The notes under the pieces: model-generated | What the model saw: only the letters and a program-made list of their open reading frames with translations | Told to the model about the DNA's origin: nothing | Databases searched by the model: none | Shown: positions 1 to 60,779 of the stretch, in pieces | Layout: every line of letters starts with the position of its first letter | Position numbering within the stretch: the first letter of the stretch is position 1 | Made by a program: the position numbers and the translations under genes | Source: Linyphia triangularis | Lineage: Eukaryota; Arthropoda; Arachnida; Araneae; Linyphiidae | Reading direction: 5' to 3' | Assembly: GCA_963978545.1 (NCBI GenBank) | Contig: OZ021726.1 | Span: 35,530,959 to 35,594,958, forward strand | Length of the DNA stretch: 64,000 bases

Positions 1-4396
<4,396 letters not shown>

Positions 4397-5360
4397 TAAT
4401 ATATTATTAAAAAAACAAGTACATTTAACTCCTTAAATTAAAGTTTCGAAATAAACTATTAAATATTTAATAAAAGTTTACTTAAAAATGCTTATCTTTT
4501 TGAATTATAAACTTAATTGTGAAAGTCACTGTCACTTAAAGGTCGGTTCTATTCATGTATCTATTGCATTCAATTAAGTTTAAGTACTAAACACATCGTA
4601 TAATTTTTTTAAACGTCTTATAAAATAAAACTGGCAAATAAATTGTCTTGGCAAATAAAAATAACACTGAGAATATAGTTTCTTTTTAAACAAATATCGC
4701 CACTTTAGAGATGAAATGTCACTAAAGTTCTAATTCTATACCTATTTTGAATAAAATTATAATCTTCTGATAGATACTTACTATTGTGCCTTCCAGTCGA
4801 TCTTTAAAGCACTTTCATTCAAAAGTGTTCGATTTTTATGGATCCTACTTATCGTTGAAAAGCCTTCGAATGGAACTGTAATGGAGTTCCATTCGTAACT
4901 TCTGATAAAATCTTAATATGGGAACTCATCGGCGAGACCTCTCATTTAACACATTACACTATCTATGGTTTGCCCTAAAATGTTAACCTTAAACAAGAGA
5001 AAGCCTATGTACAAGTTCATCCACTACATTAGTGTAGTGCAAAATATGAGTATTCCAAAGAACACCTAGACGTTGTAAAAAAAAATGCTAAATAAAATAA
5101 TCTTCTAGGAAAAGTTATAAAATTTAGTGCTTGCAGCCAAACGACCGCGATCAATTTCTTTGGGGGTAGTTGTGCACATTGGACTAAAAATTAGAACTAT
5201 TGGGACGAACCCCATTGACAATTTGTAATTAGCAGGTTATATTTCGAAATAGTTTCATTTCATATGTTGCTATGTTGGAACTACTTTATAGTCATTGCAG
5301 TGAATTATGCATAATTCTATAAAATATCTAGCTTGCCAAGCACTGATTGCCTATGGGGGG

Positions 5361-5480
5361 TTCCTCCCAATAATCCCAATTTAGTTCATTGTGTACAAGT
5401 ACCGCAAAGAAATTAAAATCCCGTTTAACTTCATTGGGGTACTTGTACACAATGAACTATATTGGGATTTTAGAGAGGAA
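5361..5480. repeat. Short inverted repeat, MITE-like
   Basis: Arms at 5361-5403 and 5438-5480 are near-perfect reverse complements of 43 nt around a 34-nt spacer. Each arm includes the core GTGTACAAGTACC or its complement. I see no target duplication, so its origin as a miniature transposon is inferred. Confidence 0.7.
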
Positions 5481-5930
5481 CTTGAAACTGTTTGGTTTCA
5501 TAACTATAAAAAGTGGGACCTACTAAAAAAAATATGTACTTTATCGGTAAAATAATTGGGGATTAACAGTTTTTACATACGAATATATACTTAAAAAATG
5601 TGTTTCAAAACAACTTTAATCTTAAATTAGAATAATATCATTTATCATTTTGAATGAAGATTATGCGGTCTTCGATGGTGCAGTCATTAAGGCTACTGAT
5701 CAGAAGGTACGTAGTAGAAAACCAACCAGGCACCTTGATGTGTTAACCCTTGGTTAGGCGCGCGACCTTTAGTCTCGGGGTTAGTCGCGTCGGGGGACAA
5801 TGTCCCCAAAATTCAAATTTTTGTGCATACCATTAAATTCGTGAGCAAATATGAAAGTAAGTGGGTATTTTAATTAAAAACACAATATTATTGAACAGAA
5901 TAAAGTAGGAATTAAAAAATATTTATAAAA

Positions 5931-6993
5931 CTAGCTAAATACCCGTGCTTCGCTACGAAATTTTAACCTGTGCAATATTTTAGCTAGCTGTGAGGCCTTG
6001 CCTTGCGGAAATATATCATTCGTGTATAGGACCCAGTTTTTGGTGCTTCGCTCGCAGGAAGGTTCATCGCTACTCAAAATCAAGCTCGCTTCGTTCGCTG
6101 AAAAGTTCATAGACACATAAACACAGGCTTATTTCATTCGTTAAAAGGTTCATTTCTATGGAAACATAGGCTCGCTTCTCTGGCTGAAAGGTACATTGCT
6201 GCGTAAGTATCTAATTGATACATAAAGACTTAAATATAGGAAGCCTCTCCCTTGTCAAGAAAAAAAAATTCCCCGTTAATACAATAATACAACACCCCTT
6301 TAAGATTATTTTAACACATGTTTGTGGAAAGCAAAATTAGAGGCTAAAGCTACTTATGTTGAAACTTTCACAGATCTAGGCCTATTCGGAGTCGCTTTTT
6401 GTGAAAAAATTAATTGAAAAACAAATTAAAATTTTAACATTTTTTTTGTCAGTCTAATTAGAAGGCCTAAACTACTTGTGTTGGAAATTTCAGAAATGTA
6501 GCCCGATTACAAATAGTTTTGGAAAATATTTGTTAATTAAAAAAAAAAAAAAAAATTAAAATTCTGTTTTTCAGAAATACAATTAGAAGGCCACAACTAT
6601 TTATGTTGAAAATTTCAAAGCTGTAGCCCTATTTGAAATCGTTTTGTAATATATATATTAATTAATTTAAAAAAAATTGATAAAGAAACTGAAAAAAAAA
6701 TTTAAATTCTGTTTTTCTAAAGTCCAATTAGAAGGCCAAAACTACTTATGTTGAAAATTTCAGAGCTGTAGCCCTATTAGTAATAGTTTTGTAAAATGTT
6801 TATTAATTAAAAAAATTAATTAAAAAAAGAACTAAATAAAATGTTAACATTCTGTTTGTGATGTGAACAATTAGAAGGCCAAAACTACTTATGCTAAAAA
6901 TGTCAGAGCTCTACTCCAATTTTAAGTAGGTTTTTATAGATCCACAGAAACCACAGACAGACACACACACAGAGCTTGTTTTATTATTATAGA
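5931..6993 (-). mobile_element. Non-autonomous Helitron, copy 1
   Basis: Read on the minus strand, the element begins with TC (TCTATAATAATAAAAC), ends with CTAG (a CTRR terminus) and sits between a host A and a host T, which are the Helitron hallmarks. A GCGAAGC mini-hairpin precedes the end by about a dozen bases. The interior holds five tandem monomers of about 137 bp, each with a core like AATTAGAAGGCCAAAACTAC. It has no terminal inverted repeats and no coding capacity. A second copy is at 26405-27437. Confidence 0.8.
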
Positions 6994-9661
6994 TAACTTA
7001 AAGAAACTGTGAGATGTTTGATCATGTGCTATCATCTACTGAGAAATTTATTTTGTGGGGGACATTTGTCAGCCGCGTGACTAACCTAGAGCTAAAACTT
7101 TATTTTAAAATAAAACTAAAAAGTTGAAACACGTGTTTTCAGAGCTTTAATAAGTATGAAATTTATTTGAAAAATGAGTAAATTTTGCTTGTTTCTAATT
7201 GCACTGTTTTAATAGCTTAACATCCAAGCCTCAAAAACAGAGACACCTTCTTGAAATTGAGCTAAAAGAGAATATCCGAAACCCGTTTATCCATTTTAAT
7301 CAGTCATTACCCTGCCTTAAAATTCCCAACTTCCGGGATCATTTCTGGGTGGGGGGGGTGTATGGACCTCGTACGGCATTAAAACATACAAAAGGCACTT
7401 ATTCTAATCGAGTGGAGAAGAATAAAAAAATCGCCAAAATTCATCTAATCGTTTTAGTTATAGGCCTGACTTAAGTTTGGGTCACAACCAGAAGAAAAAT
7501 AAAAGTTAGACTTCGGAAATTTTCAAAGGAATTTTTCGCCGTGCTCTACGACTTCAGAAGAAAAAAATCAGGGTTCTAGCTATAATAGAAGATGAGCTGT
7601 GGAGGGGGGCGAAAACCGGAGTAAGATCGGTGAATATAATATACACTTCCATGTTTTGCCGCATTGACATCGCACTTAGTGGCGAACACTTTAACGTTTT
7701 TAGAACTACTGAGCTATATCCGATGCAAGTAAATAACCGGTCAACCTTGATAAAAATAAATCACGTGCATTTTATGACAACTTTTTTTTTCTTTTTTCAT
7801 GTTCGTTTTTATGTGGCTGACATTGAGCTTTTTTTAGACCGTTTTTAAGTGTTCGATCTCTTATCAGAAGAGTTCAATCACGTAATTTTTTTCAAGATTA
7901 CGTCGGAAAAAGTTTGAGATGATGTAATTTCTTTGAAGGATTTAGTCATGCATCAATGGCACAAATTCGCGATTAAATTTGTTTAATTAGAAACAACTTT
8001 CCAACTTAAAATTCATTAATATAAAATGTAATGAAGATTATGCGTTGTGACATCACTGCCAATTTATTAGAGCGTGACTAAATGAAACACGCATTGGGAT
8101 TGGCTAATAGAATTTAAAAAATTGTTTTCATTTTCAAATATCTTTTGGGATTGGTCAAAAGCACGGCCCAAGTGTTGCTGCTTTTTGATGCAACCTTGTA
8201 ACTTCTCTTAATAACGCTCCACATAGTAAATTCCATTATCATGATAAAAAATCACTTTTGAATCTAACACTTTAACAATGAGTGCAATTGGGAATTATGA
8301 ACACGATTCCGTCATAAAAAGAATGTCAAAAAATTTTGCACATAAAATAATAGAATAGTAAATTTCATTTTCTACAGTTGCGGTCAGCGGAAAACAGCAA
8401 GTATGGCCGGGCTGCATCTAAATTATTAGTTTAAAATTCAAATTCATTATTGCTAGTCAACTTAGATTATTTATTTTACTGATTCTTTTAAATGTAGCTT
8501 AGAATCCCAAATGATTGTGGACTTTCTACGGCAGTAAAAAAAATCTCCGATAAGTAACAAACCTGTTGGGCAATGCAAAATTGAAGGGGGGGAAACTCAA
8601 ATCAACTATATCTAACAATGGTGGAGCGAAAACAGGCTGAGACTGAAAGTTCCAAATAAGCTGCATCGTTGCCAGGGTAACAACTGCTATCTCAATAACT
8701 TATTATTGACGAACTTTTCTCTTGCAACTTTATTTTAATGTATCTGTGATATTGCTCCAGCGGTTCAAAATTAAACAACTTTCGAATAATAGTTTTACTA
8801 TGGTTCTCTGTCATTTCAGTGATCATCAACCATTTCACTTAATTTTTGATCCCAACAAAGAGTGACTGACGTGCTGTTATGCAAACCAGATGAAACATAT
8901 CAAATATATAAAAATACAAAAATAGGGATGGCAAGAAGAAACAAAGTGAAATCTAGTCAAGCTTCAGACAGATATAATTATATATAAATAATTAGATTAT
9001 ATCCGAGTCATTAAGTGGAAATTAGCCAGTTGATGTTAAGTTTACAATTATCAGTTTAGGGCCGATATATAATTTTCCCTGGGTCTTAAGTCCAAGCCCC
9101 TTACACAGATTATTATTATTAATAATAATAATAATAATAATATTAAACATCGATACATCAATGCAACTGAACAACATCAACAAGCATCTCTTTTTATACA
9201 AACAGGAGGCGCATGCGCACGTAATGCCTTTTCCTGGTATGCCCAAACATTAAGTGGGGAATTGCACCAGACCATACTTTTTACCAATTGAAAACAATAC
9301 CCTTGGGCTTAAGGCCCAGGGTAAAAATGTGGAGGGGATTTTTTTTTATTACATTCCTATTATAGAACTGTTGTAAAAATGTTTTAGGAAAACATCAGTT
9401 ATACCCATAACTATTTCAGCAAACAAGATGTTAAGTTAGGATTTTAAATTTAAAGCCTAAACTATCTAACAATCCTGTTCGTATCATTCAAGGGATAGAA
9501 TTTTTGTGACTTCATACATACCAGAAATAATTGCATAATTTGAATGATCTAAAACATTATCATGATGAGTATGCTCAAGCAAAAAAAAAACTGCTAATAA
9601 CGAAAGAAAAATACTAATCTTTTTAATAGAACATTTATTAATAATTACATTAGTAATAAAT
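6994..9661. other. Gene-free stretch
   Basis: No gene is supportable. The open frames near 7199-7474 and 7630-7848 have no recognisable domain. A short (ATA/ATT)n tract lies near 9112-9142. I see nothing else of note. Confidence 0.55.
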
Positions 9662-9675
9662 CAAAATTAGAATTT

Positions 9676-9853
9676 GCCGACCAAACGGTATAGAGGTTAG
9701 CGTGCTAACTTCTAGACCGCGAGGTTGCGGGTTCGAGTCCCGTGTTAGGCATGGGTGTTTGTAAATGTATGTTGGTTTGTCTAATGACGAATGTTTCGGC
9801 GCATTATAGCCCTCGTGTTGCTGACGGAGCCAGATAATCTGAAAACAACCAAC
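9676..9853 (+). mobile_element. tRNA-derived SINE, family S1, copy 1
   Basis: The body is about 178 bp with a tRNA-like head: an A-box region (TATAGAGGTTAGCGTGC) and a B-box (GGGTTCGAGTCCC), followed by a non-tRNA body ending in AACAACCAA. It is flanked by a perfect 14-bp target duplication, CAAAATTAGAATTT, at 9662-9675 and 9854-9867. This marks LINE-mediated retrotransposition. Full-length relatives lie at 50562-50741 and 56412-56589. Confidence 0.93.
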
Positions 9854-10410
9854 CAAAATTAGAATTTTACCAGTGGTAATTGAAGTTGTTTAGCTATGAC
9901 GTTGTACCGATGTACAACATATTTTCTGCGTTGCATCGAAGGAATAAGTGTGTCACAGATTTAGAAACACCGTTATGTCCACACAAAAAACTTTCCCTTA
10001 AATTTACAGTTTTTCGGGTTGCAGAAGTAAGAAAAGAAAGTAAATAACCCAGCAAGTAAATAAAGAAAAGAAGAAAACAAGTAAAGTATTATTAGTAACC
10101 CGGCGACACCCCGACGATCGAAAATTGATACCTTGATTATTATTTTTATTATTTTTTTTTTCTGGCGTTGCTTTTTCTTCTGATTTAATACATTGCTCCC
10201 GGGCAGTGTTTATCAGCATCCAATGCTATATGCTTAACCTAGTCCATTTGCCAGTGAAAAAATCGAGATAAATCTGGTTGACCCCATCTCTTCGTCATAA
10301 AACTTGAACGAAGCGGTTTTCGGGATTGAAGGACCTTCGGAACTTCGATTAAGGTTTCTTGGGGTTAAGAAATTAAACGGCAAAAGCAGACAAAGTCGTA
10401 TTCCGGCTAA

Positions 10411-10498
10411 TCAGTGTTTCTTGATTGCTATATTTCTTACTGGAATCGTGATTGCAGTATAGTCGAAGTCGCTGCCTGAGTGCTACTGCTTGTTGGAG
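10411..10498 (+). other. Candidate 5' noncoding exon and start site of the transporter gene
   Basis: An arthropod-type initiator, TCAGTG, begins at 10411, and a strong donor, GGAG|GTAAGAG, ends an exon at 10498. All four variable coding exons downstream have their own acceptor, so a shared noncoding leader exon is expected, and this is the best candidate I see. There is no TATA box. I have no transcript support, and the true leader could lie outside the window. Confidence 0.35.
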
Positions 10499-11138
10499 GT
10501 AAGAGAAGTGAGGATTGGTTATAGTACGCGTAATTTTAACTGGATTGAACCACTAATTGTTAAACCATTTATTACGTGACTCATTGTATGCGTGAAATTG
10601 TATGTGAAAACTAATCTCAACTTGCTGCAAAAAAGGGAGGGAGTACTTTGCTACTTGATTACTTTCTCTAGACTTGGAAAAAAATTGTGATTGGATCGTT
10701 ATGCTCTAGAAGATATCAAAATTAACTGTAAAATATATCAAGCGCATTTAACTTTGAAAGACAATATTTTCATCTTTGGTCATTCTTGCTGCATTTCTCA
10801 CATCAAAATATTGGTGCAAACTCTATGAAAGCCATGCATCATATGTAATTTAACTCCAAAATTCTTATCTGTGTTCTATTATTAACACCCACAGCTATTT
10901 CGCCTTTCATCTTTGGCGATTCCGGAAAATCCCAACAAAGCATTTCTAAATTCCTGTTACTTCTTTTTGAAACTATTAGATTCACTGAATATCAGTACAA
11001 TATGGACACCAACCTGTAAAAGTCACGGATCCAATTTAATTCTACTTTTCCACTCCTCGATCTTCCCACTAATTTCATCCATTATTCCACAGTGCATTAT
11101 TGGCGACTCTCTCAAACCTCTTCTACAAGACTTTAACA

Positions 11139-55172
<44,034 letters not shown>

Positions 55173-55797
55173 AGAAGTTTACAAATAGAACTAACCAACT
55201 TTACCTGCATGGAAAACAGTGTCTCGATTCCAATTGGTCCAAATTTTCGTTGGCATTGCACAGGAGTGAAAAAGCAGTTGAACTAATAACTGTCATTTTG
55301 GTGTTCAGTTAATGGTCGTTATTACGGCAGAACAAAAGAAATGATCTCTGAACAAAAAAGCAGAAATTTTGGTTGAGAGCTTGTAAATAGTCCGAACAAT
55401 TTGATGACGCTTTTTACACTAATTGTGAATACATTGTTAATCAGTTTAAGATCACAATTTGGTTACCATTTAACACAGAAGCTTCTACTGTCGTTGGCGA
55501 AGACTTAAATGAAATGGTTTTACTGAAGGTATTGTTAAAAAGAAATGCAATTTATTTCGTTTAAAACGAATTGTGATGTCTGAAGCAACATGAAAATTTC
55601 TCATTCCAAGTACATTCACATACTTTTTAACTTTGTTTGAAATTTTTTAATAACTCATATAAAAATGCTCAAACATGTTTAAACGAATGAGTCCTATTTT
55701 TTCGAGTAGTTGAATTAATCTATCTTGCGGCATTTTATACCAGAAATATAAATATTGGATTTTGTAAGTTTTAATAAAAGTATTTTTTTGTCTAATG
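55173..55797 (+). terminator. 3' UTR and poly(A) signal of the transporter
   Basis: AATAAA at 55773-55778 is followed by a T-rich and GT-rich stretch (TTTTTTTGTCTAATGTGTGTG), the usual layout of a cleavage site near 55795. The UTR would be about 620 nt. Confidence 0.65.
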
Positions 55798-56411
55798 TGT
55801 GTGATTATATTTCACCTACTTATGAATTGTCGAGTCTGAGCTTACTTATTTACATATTAATTTAAATATACATGGATCTACATTAAGACAGCGGCTAATT
55901 TTACAGATGAGGTTGGAGCTTGTCAAGTCAAAAAAAATTTATATAAAAAAAAGTGGCTCAGATTTTAGTCTATTGGTAACTTTTGAATTTGGCATGATCT
56001 TTTGCAACAGATCAAAATTTTGCTCTTGACATTTTATCTGAATTTGCAAAAATTAAACGCTGTGTACCTTGTGAATCACAGTCTAAGTAACTTGGTTGTT
56101 TGTAAAAGTTACGAAATTGAAATTAAAGATTAAATTATTTTAAATATAATCACAAGTACTTACATATATAATATCCATCCCCACACATCGAAATGAAAAT
56201 TTATATTAACAAATAAAATTTGCATGCATTTTAAATACATACTTATAATGTAGTTTACACATTGGAAAGGAACACTAAAAAGATGTTGGGTTTTCGATAC
56301 TTCTTACTTATTGTCATTTGCTATTATACCTTTTGATAAAAATAAGTTATTGCATCTGATATATTTAACTTTTTAATTATTAAACTATATTCGTATCTTC
56401 ACTGTAGATTT

Positions 56412-56589
56412 GCCCACCAAATGGTATAGTGGTTAGCGTGCTAGCTTCTAGACCGCGAAGTTGCGGGTTCGAGTCCCGTGTAAGGCATGGGTGTTTGTAA
56501 ATGTATGTTGGTTTGTCAAATGACGAATGTTTCGGCGCATTATAGCCCTCGTGTTGCTGACGGCCCTAGATAATCTGAAAACAACCAAT
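56412..56589 (+). mobile_element. SINE family S1, copy 3
   Basis: Full length, with a target duplication CACTGTAGATTT at 56400-56411 and 56590-56601. It is about 600 bp past the poly(A) signal of the transporter. Confidence 0.93.
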
Positions 56590-56601
56590 CACTGTAGATT
56601 T

Positions 56602-57999
56602 AGTTAAACTGATAAACGGTACGACACTTAATTTAAACCTCTTCAGAGACATTGGCATGCATGTTGTGTAAAAAGATTTCAGAGAACTATTTAGTACAGA
56701 ATCTCAACAACAAAAAATTAACTCTACAAATATCAGCGCTGATTGAATTTTATTCTACTTTATGGTCACGGCTTTGAAAACCTTTTAACATTTGCTCACG
56801 AGAGGTTTATTTTTTGTAGTTATACTTGAAGAATATTTTCAGGAGGTTATGTCAGGAATGTTATTTTTATTTCTCAAAGCTGGTTGCTCTCCGGAAAGGC
56901 GGCTGGTTCATAGTCAAAGGTTTACGAGTTCGAGCCTTTGTTTAGCAGAAACACTAGTATGCAAGGCCGTAACTAGATTCATTTTGAAGACTCATTAGGA
57001 GGGAGCCCTCACATTGAAACATTTTTAACAATCTGTGGATATAAAATACGTCACGCATTAAGGAGGTGCACTTGCACCCCCCTGGCTATTGAAATTTTTT
57101 TAAAAATGGGGGGAAAGATGTAAATTCCAAGATAAAAAAAGCACATATGCCGCTTATACTTCTATGTTACAATGGGCATTTTTTTTTTCTTCTATTAATT
57201 TAGTCTTTTGTTTCTTTCCTATGTCGTTTTTTATAGCTACTTGCGTGACGATTTTCTGGCGCTTGTTCTTTATGAATATTAGAGGCTGATGAGTAGAAGT
57301 ATTTATTCCTTTTATCGTATAATCATTTCCTGTGTAGTTCTCAAAATTCTAGGTAAATGTTTTGTTTTTTAAGTCATCAGATAAACTATCTAGAAATCTA
57401 TTTTTAAAATTCAATTGAACATATTCCAATACTGTCTTCGTGCTTCATTTTGATTTTTTTTCCCCCTCGTTATATCCGAAACTTGAAATAAATAAAAAAA
57501 ATTTACTCTTCTGTATTTATGCATCTTTGAGTTTCTCTATTCTAAACACTGTCTCTTGAATGCCGTGAGATCTAGTTGGATGATAAAGAAATCGTTAAAA
57601 ATATATATTTTAATATTTTTACCATTTTTTTTCCCTCTCTCTTCATCAGGGTTGCGCTTTCAAAAATATATAGCATGAATTTTAACTATTCTCAAAGGGA
57701 ATAATTTATAATGCATAATTATTAACATTTCTAAAAAAAATTGATGATTTTGATAAAAATGTAGTCCTGCACCCCCTTGCAAATATTCCTGGGAGCGCCC
57801 ATGCCCTAAAATTACGCCACGTTGTTGGCACCGGTTAACATATTCTCGGAAGGAGGCAGATGGCACACAAAGAAGTGCAGGATTGTTAATTTTTTATTTC
57901 AAGTTTGGTTTTTTAACTGGTTGTCTTAAACTGGTTGAAATTTTAATTAATTTCTAAATGGATAATTAATTTAATTTAGAAACCTATGTCATACTTCAA
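56602..57999. other. Intergenic, no gene seen
   Basis: A possible SINE remnant with a B-box-like GAGTTCGAGCCT lies near 56927. Short frames at 56792-56998 and 57660-57866 have no recognisable domain. Confidence 0.5.
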
Positions 58000-58690
58000 T
58001 TTCCATTACAAAAAATATTTCGATTTTTATTTTATTTTACATTTCTCCACGTTTTGAAACATCCCGATTTCAAAAAAGTAATCTAGAAAAAGTGTGTGTG
58101 TGTGTGTCGTCAGCATAACTCCCAAATAAATTGACCTACGATGTTCAAATTTAGTATGAGGGTTAGTGGTGACCATGGGACCTATCATTAAGGTTTTCGT
58201 TAAATTAGTGCATGCGCATAAGGTAGCTGCCATTGAAAAAATCATGTTTTTCAATGATTGCTGAAAAACGGCTTCAACGATTTTAATCAAAATCTCTGTA
58301 GTAATGCTTCTTAAGGTGTTCTAAACATCCTCACCTCTGAAATTTCCGTAGAAATGCTTTAACGGCGTAAAAAGCTGAAAAATGAATGTCTTCAACACAG
58401 AGTCTTCTTTCCTTGAGCATACCTCATTATTGATCGTTTTTTTTATCTAGTCAATTTCACATATAATAAAGGATAATATAAGGGTTATCGAAAAGTATAT
58501 CGCCAAAATCACCATTTTGGCGAAGTTTTTTTTTTTTTATATAAGATTCCTACAAGAATTATTGCAAAAAATATCACCAAACTAGCCATTTCTTCTAAAT
58601 GAATGATGAAAATATACAAACGGTAAAGGACACAAAGCTACGTCAATATTATAGTGTAATTGAAAATTGTGTGACGTTCCACAACCCTAG
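58000..58690. repeat. Dispersed repeat R1, copy
   Basis: It matches 35225-35930 and the intronic copies after exons C and D, and ends in the motif AGTGTAATTGAAAATTGTGT. It shows R1 is a genome-wide repeat rather than part of the transporter. Confidence 0.7.
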
Positions 58691-59451
58691 TTTTATTTTC
58701 AAAATCCAGGGAAATGCAAGTGCACCTTGGCGGCCATGGCTGTCACCCCTTCCTAAAAAATCAATATTACCCCCACCCCTGTTTATGAAATTAAAAAAAT
58801 ACATATAAATGTATTTTTGGAATTCAGAATAAACTAATAAACTTGAACTTATATCTGAAGTAACTTTAATCTGATTCTCGATAGTAAAATTTTGTAAATA
58901 TTTTTTCAACTTTAAATTGAAGGGGGAAAAAAATGGTTATTACATTTACCCCGTAAAAGTTAAATTGTTACCATACGCAAGAGATTACACCCACAAATAT
59001 TGGATAAGATAGAAGTAGCAATATTTGGGGGATATGTATGTAAAGAACAGATGTGTATGAAATATTTTCATTCTTAATTGATCACTAACGCTCACACATG
59101 GACATTTTATTTGGTATTTTTTTTTTCACTCACTAAATTGTTAAAATATAAAAGGAATCAGTTGTAAAAAATTTAAGAAATCAATTTAAAAAAAAAAAAT
59201 CTTCATTGAAGAGATTGAACGAACACTAGATGGCGATGTCTAAGTGTAGTAGTAGTAGTGAGATAGTAAAATCCACCAGTTATGAAATAAATACTCCCTT
59301 TAGGTTACTGGAGACCTAGTCTGGTAGAAATGGAGATGTATAAAATGTAAATATTTTACTTTAATTTCTTCAAAGTTGCTTCACATTAAAATTTAACACA
59401 TTTTTAAGTTCTTGTCCTTTCAATTGTATCATACCAAAAACGCATCACAAT
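58691..59451. other. Intergenic between two convergent genes
   Basis: No gene is seen. A short (AGT)n lies near 59249-59259. The sequence probably includes the 3' end of the minus-strand gene that stops at 59452. Confidence 0.5.
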
Positions 59452-60591
59452 TCAGATGAATATTTTTTTTATGAAATATGTCATTAGAATTAGGAACGCT
59501 AGAATTAGGACTGGTGCTAAAGTATAAGACTCCTCGCTACGATCATGATTATAACTATCTCTTGATTTGGAAATTCCTGTTGCACATATTCCGTCATTAT
59601 TTGTTGATGATACACACAAATCGTCTTCATTTATGGTAAAATCACTAAAATAATTTTCATTACTCTGAATTGCTCCTTTCCTTTTTTTAGATTTCGAATT
59701 GACAGTTGTACACATTATATCTTTGCATAAGTTCGGTTGTCCATTGTCAGTTTTTAAGGATAAACTTACACAAGAATCAGTATTTTGAGTTTCTTTTATA
59801 GTGGGAACTTCTGTTGCATACATTCCATTCTTTTGTATAGATGGGACACATCCATTTTCAATGTTTTCACCAACAGGACATTTATTTTGAAAGTCACTTT
59901 GATTTTCAATAAGGCTTTTGGTAGGGTTACTATGTTTGCATACACTTGGAATTTCATTGATTAAAGTATGGCAAATACTTACAAGTTCGCTTTGGATACG
60001 ATTACTATGGCTACTTGAAATTGGAAGTTCAGTTTGGATACAATTATCTATTATTGAAGATTCCTTTTGAATAGCATCACCACGTCTATTTGGAGTTAGG
60101 CGTTCTCTTCGAATTGAAGTATCATTATTACTTGGAGTTGGATGTTCTTGTCGGATAGGATTAAGATTGCTATTTGAGGCAGGAAGTGTGTTTCGGATAG
60201 TAATACCATTACTACTTGGAGTTGGAATTATATTTTGGATAAGTGTACCATTGCTATTTTGGGTTGTAAAATTTTTTTGGATAGCAATACCATTACTACT
60301 GGGAGTTGGAAGTTCATTTCGTTTCGGTGCTGAATCAGCTGTTTTCGACATGATGTTGATAGAATGTGGGGTAGGATGTAATTTTTGCATCATATGTACG
60401 GTTACTGTTGTAGAATAGCAACTTGTAATGTCCCAGTGGGTGATATTGAACGCTTCATTAGTGTAAAGTTGGTAGTTGATTGGTCCGCACACCGATGTCA
60501 TTTTGCAGTCGTCGGCTGCCTTGGCCACAAGTTGACGAAATCCTCCAGATGAATTATCAATGAATAGCACCACGGCACCGAGCTTCAACAT
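59452..60591 (-). CDS. Unrecognised tail-anchored protein with degenerate tandem repeats
   Basis: An intronless 379-residue frame from ATG at 60591. A strong acceptor (CATATTTTTTCAG, minus strand) lies 12 nt upstream, so an upstream exon exists, and the longer open frame beyond it is intron. Residues 1 to about 75 look like a compact alpha/beta domain (LGAVVLFIDNSSGGF, then VCGPINY and ITHWDITSCYSTTVTV). Residues about 92-215 hold about eight degenerate 15-residue repeats rich in Pro, Ser and Asn (consensus near PTPSSNGIAIQKN). A polar linker follows with a basic KSKKRKG. The last 22 residues are one hydrophobic helix, APVLILAFLILMTYF, and a Lys tail, the pattern of a tail-anchored membrane protein. 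The outline recalls MAVS-like adaptors, but I see no CARD and do not claim that. Function unknown. Confidence 0.7.
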   Translation of the reverse strand: MLKLGAVVLFIDNSSGGFRQLVAKAADDCKMTSVCGPINYQLYTNEAFNITHWDITSCYSTTVTVHMMQKLHPTPHSINIMSKTADSAPKRNELPTPSSNGIAIQKNFTTQNSNGTLIQNIIPTPSSNGITIRNTLPASNSNLNPIRQEHPTPSNNDTSIRRERLTPNRRGDAIQKESSIIDNCIQTELPISSSHSNRIQSELVSICHTLINEIPSVCKHSNPTKSLIENQSDFQNKCPVGENIENGCVPSIQKNGMYATEVPTIKETQNTDSCVSLSLKTDNGQPNLCKDIMCTTVNSKSKKRKGAIQSNENYFSDFTINEDDLCVSSTNNDGICATGISKSRDSYNHDRSEESYTLAPVLILAFLILMTYFIKKIFI

Positions 60592-60779
60592 AGTGAATAT
60601 TTTCTGAAAAAATATGTATTCGTTAGAAAGAAAGGTTATAGCATTGAAAATAATGTTGCACAAATTGCCTGTAAATAGTAACGTATTTCTTTAAAATTCT
60701 ATTGTAATTTATTTTATTTTATTTCATTTATTAACAGCGATAATACAGGTTAGAAAAAGGTGTCAACACCCAAAGCAAT

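Noticed and set aside
5660..5770. Possible fourth SINE head near a tRNA-like stretch
   Set aside because: No convincing A-box plus B-box and no target duplication.
7199..7848. Two short + strand frames
   Set aside because: No domain, no splice support, low-complexity ends.
9676..9750. Genuine tRNA genes at the A-box/B-box matches (also at 15360, 50570, 52620, 56420, 61980)
   Set aside because: Each continues into a repeated non-tRNA body, and several have target duplications, so they are SINEs.
59452..60591. Calling the tail-anchored protein MAVS
   Set aside because: Only the general layout is similar; no CARD or TRAF-binding motif can be seen.
60592..60663. Longer start (24 extra residues, MCNII...) for the tail-anchored protein
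   Set aside because: A strong acceptor lies between the two starts, and the upstream part reads as an intron pyrimidine tract.
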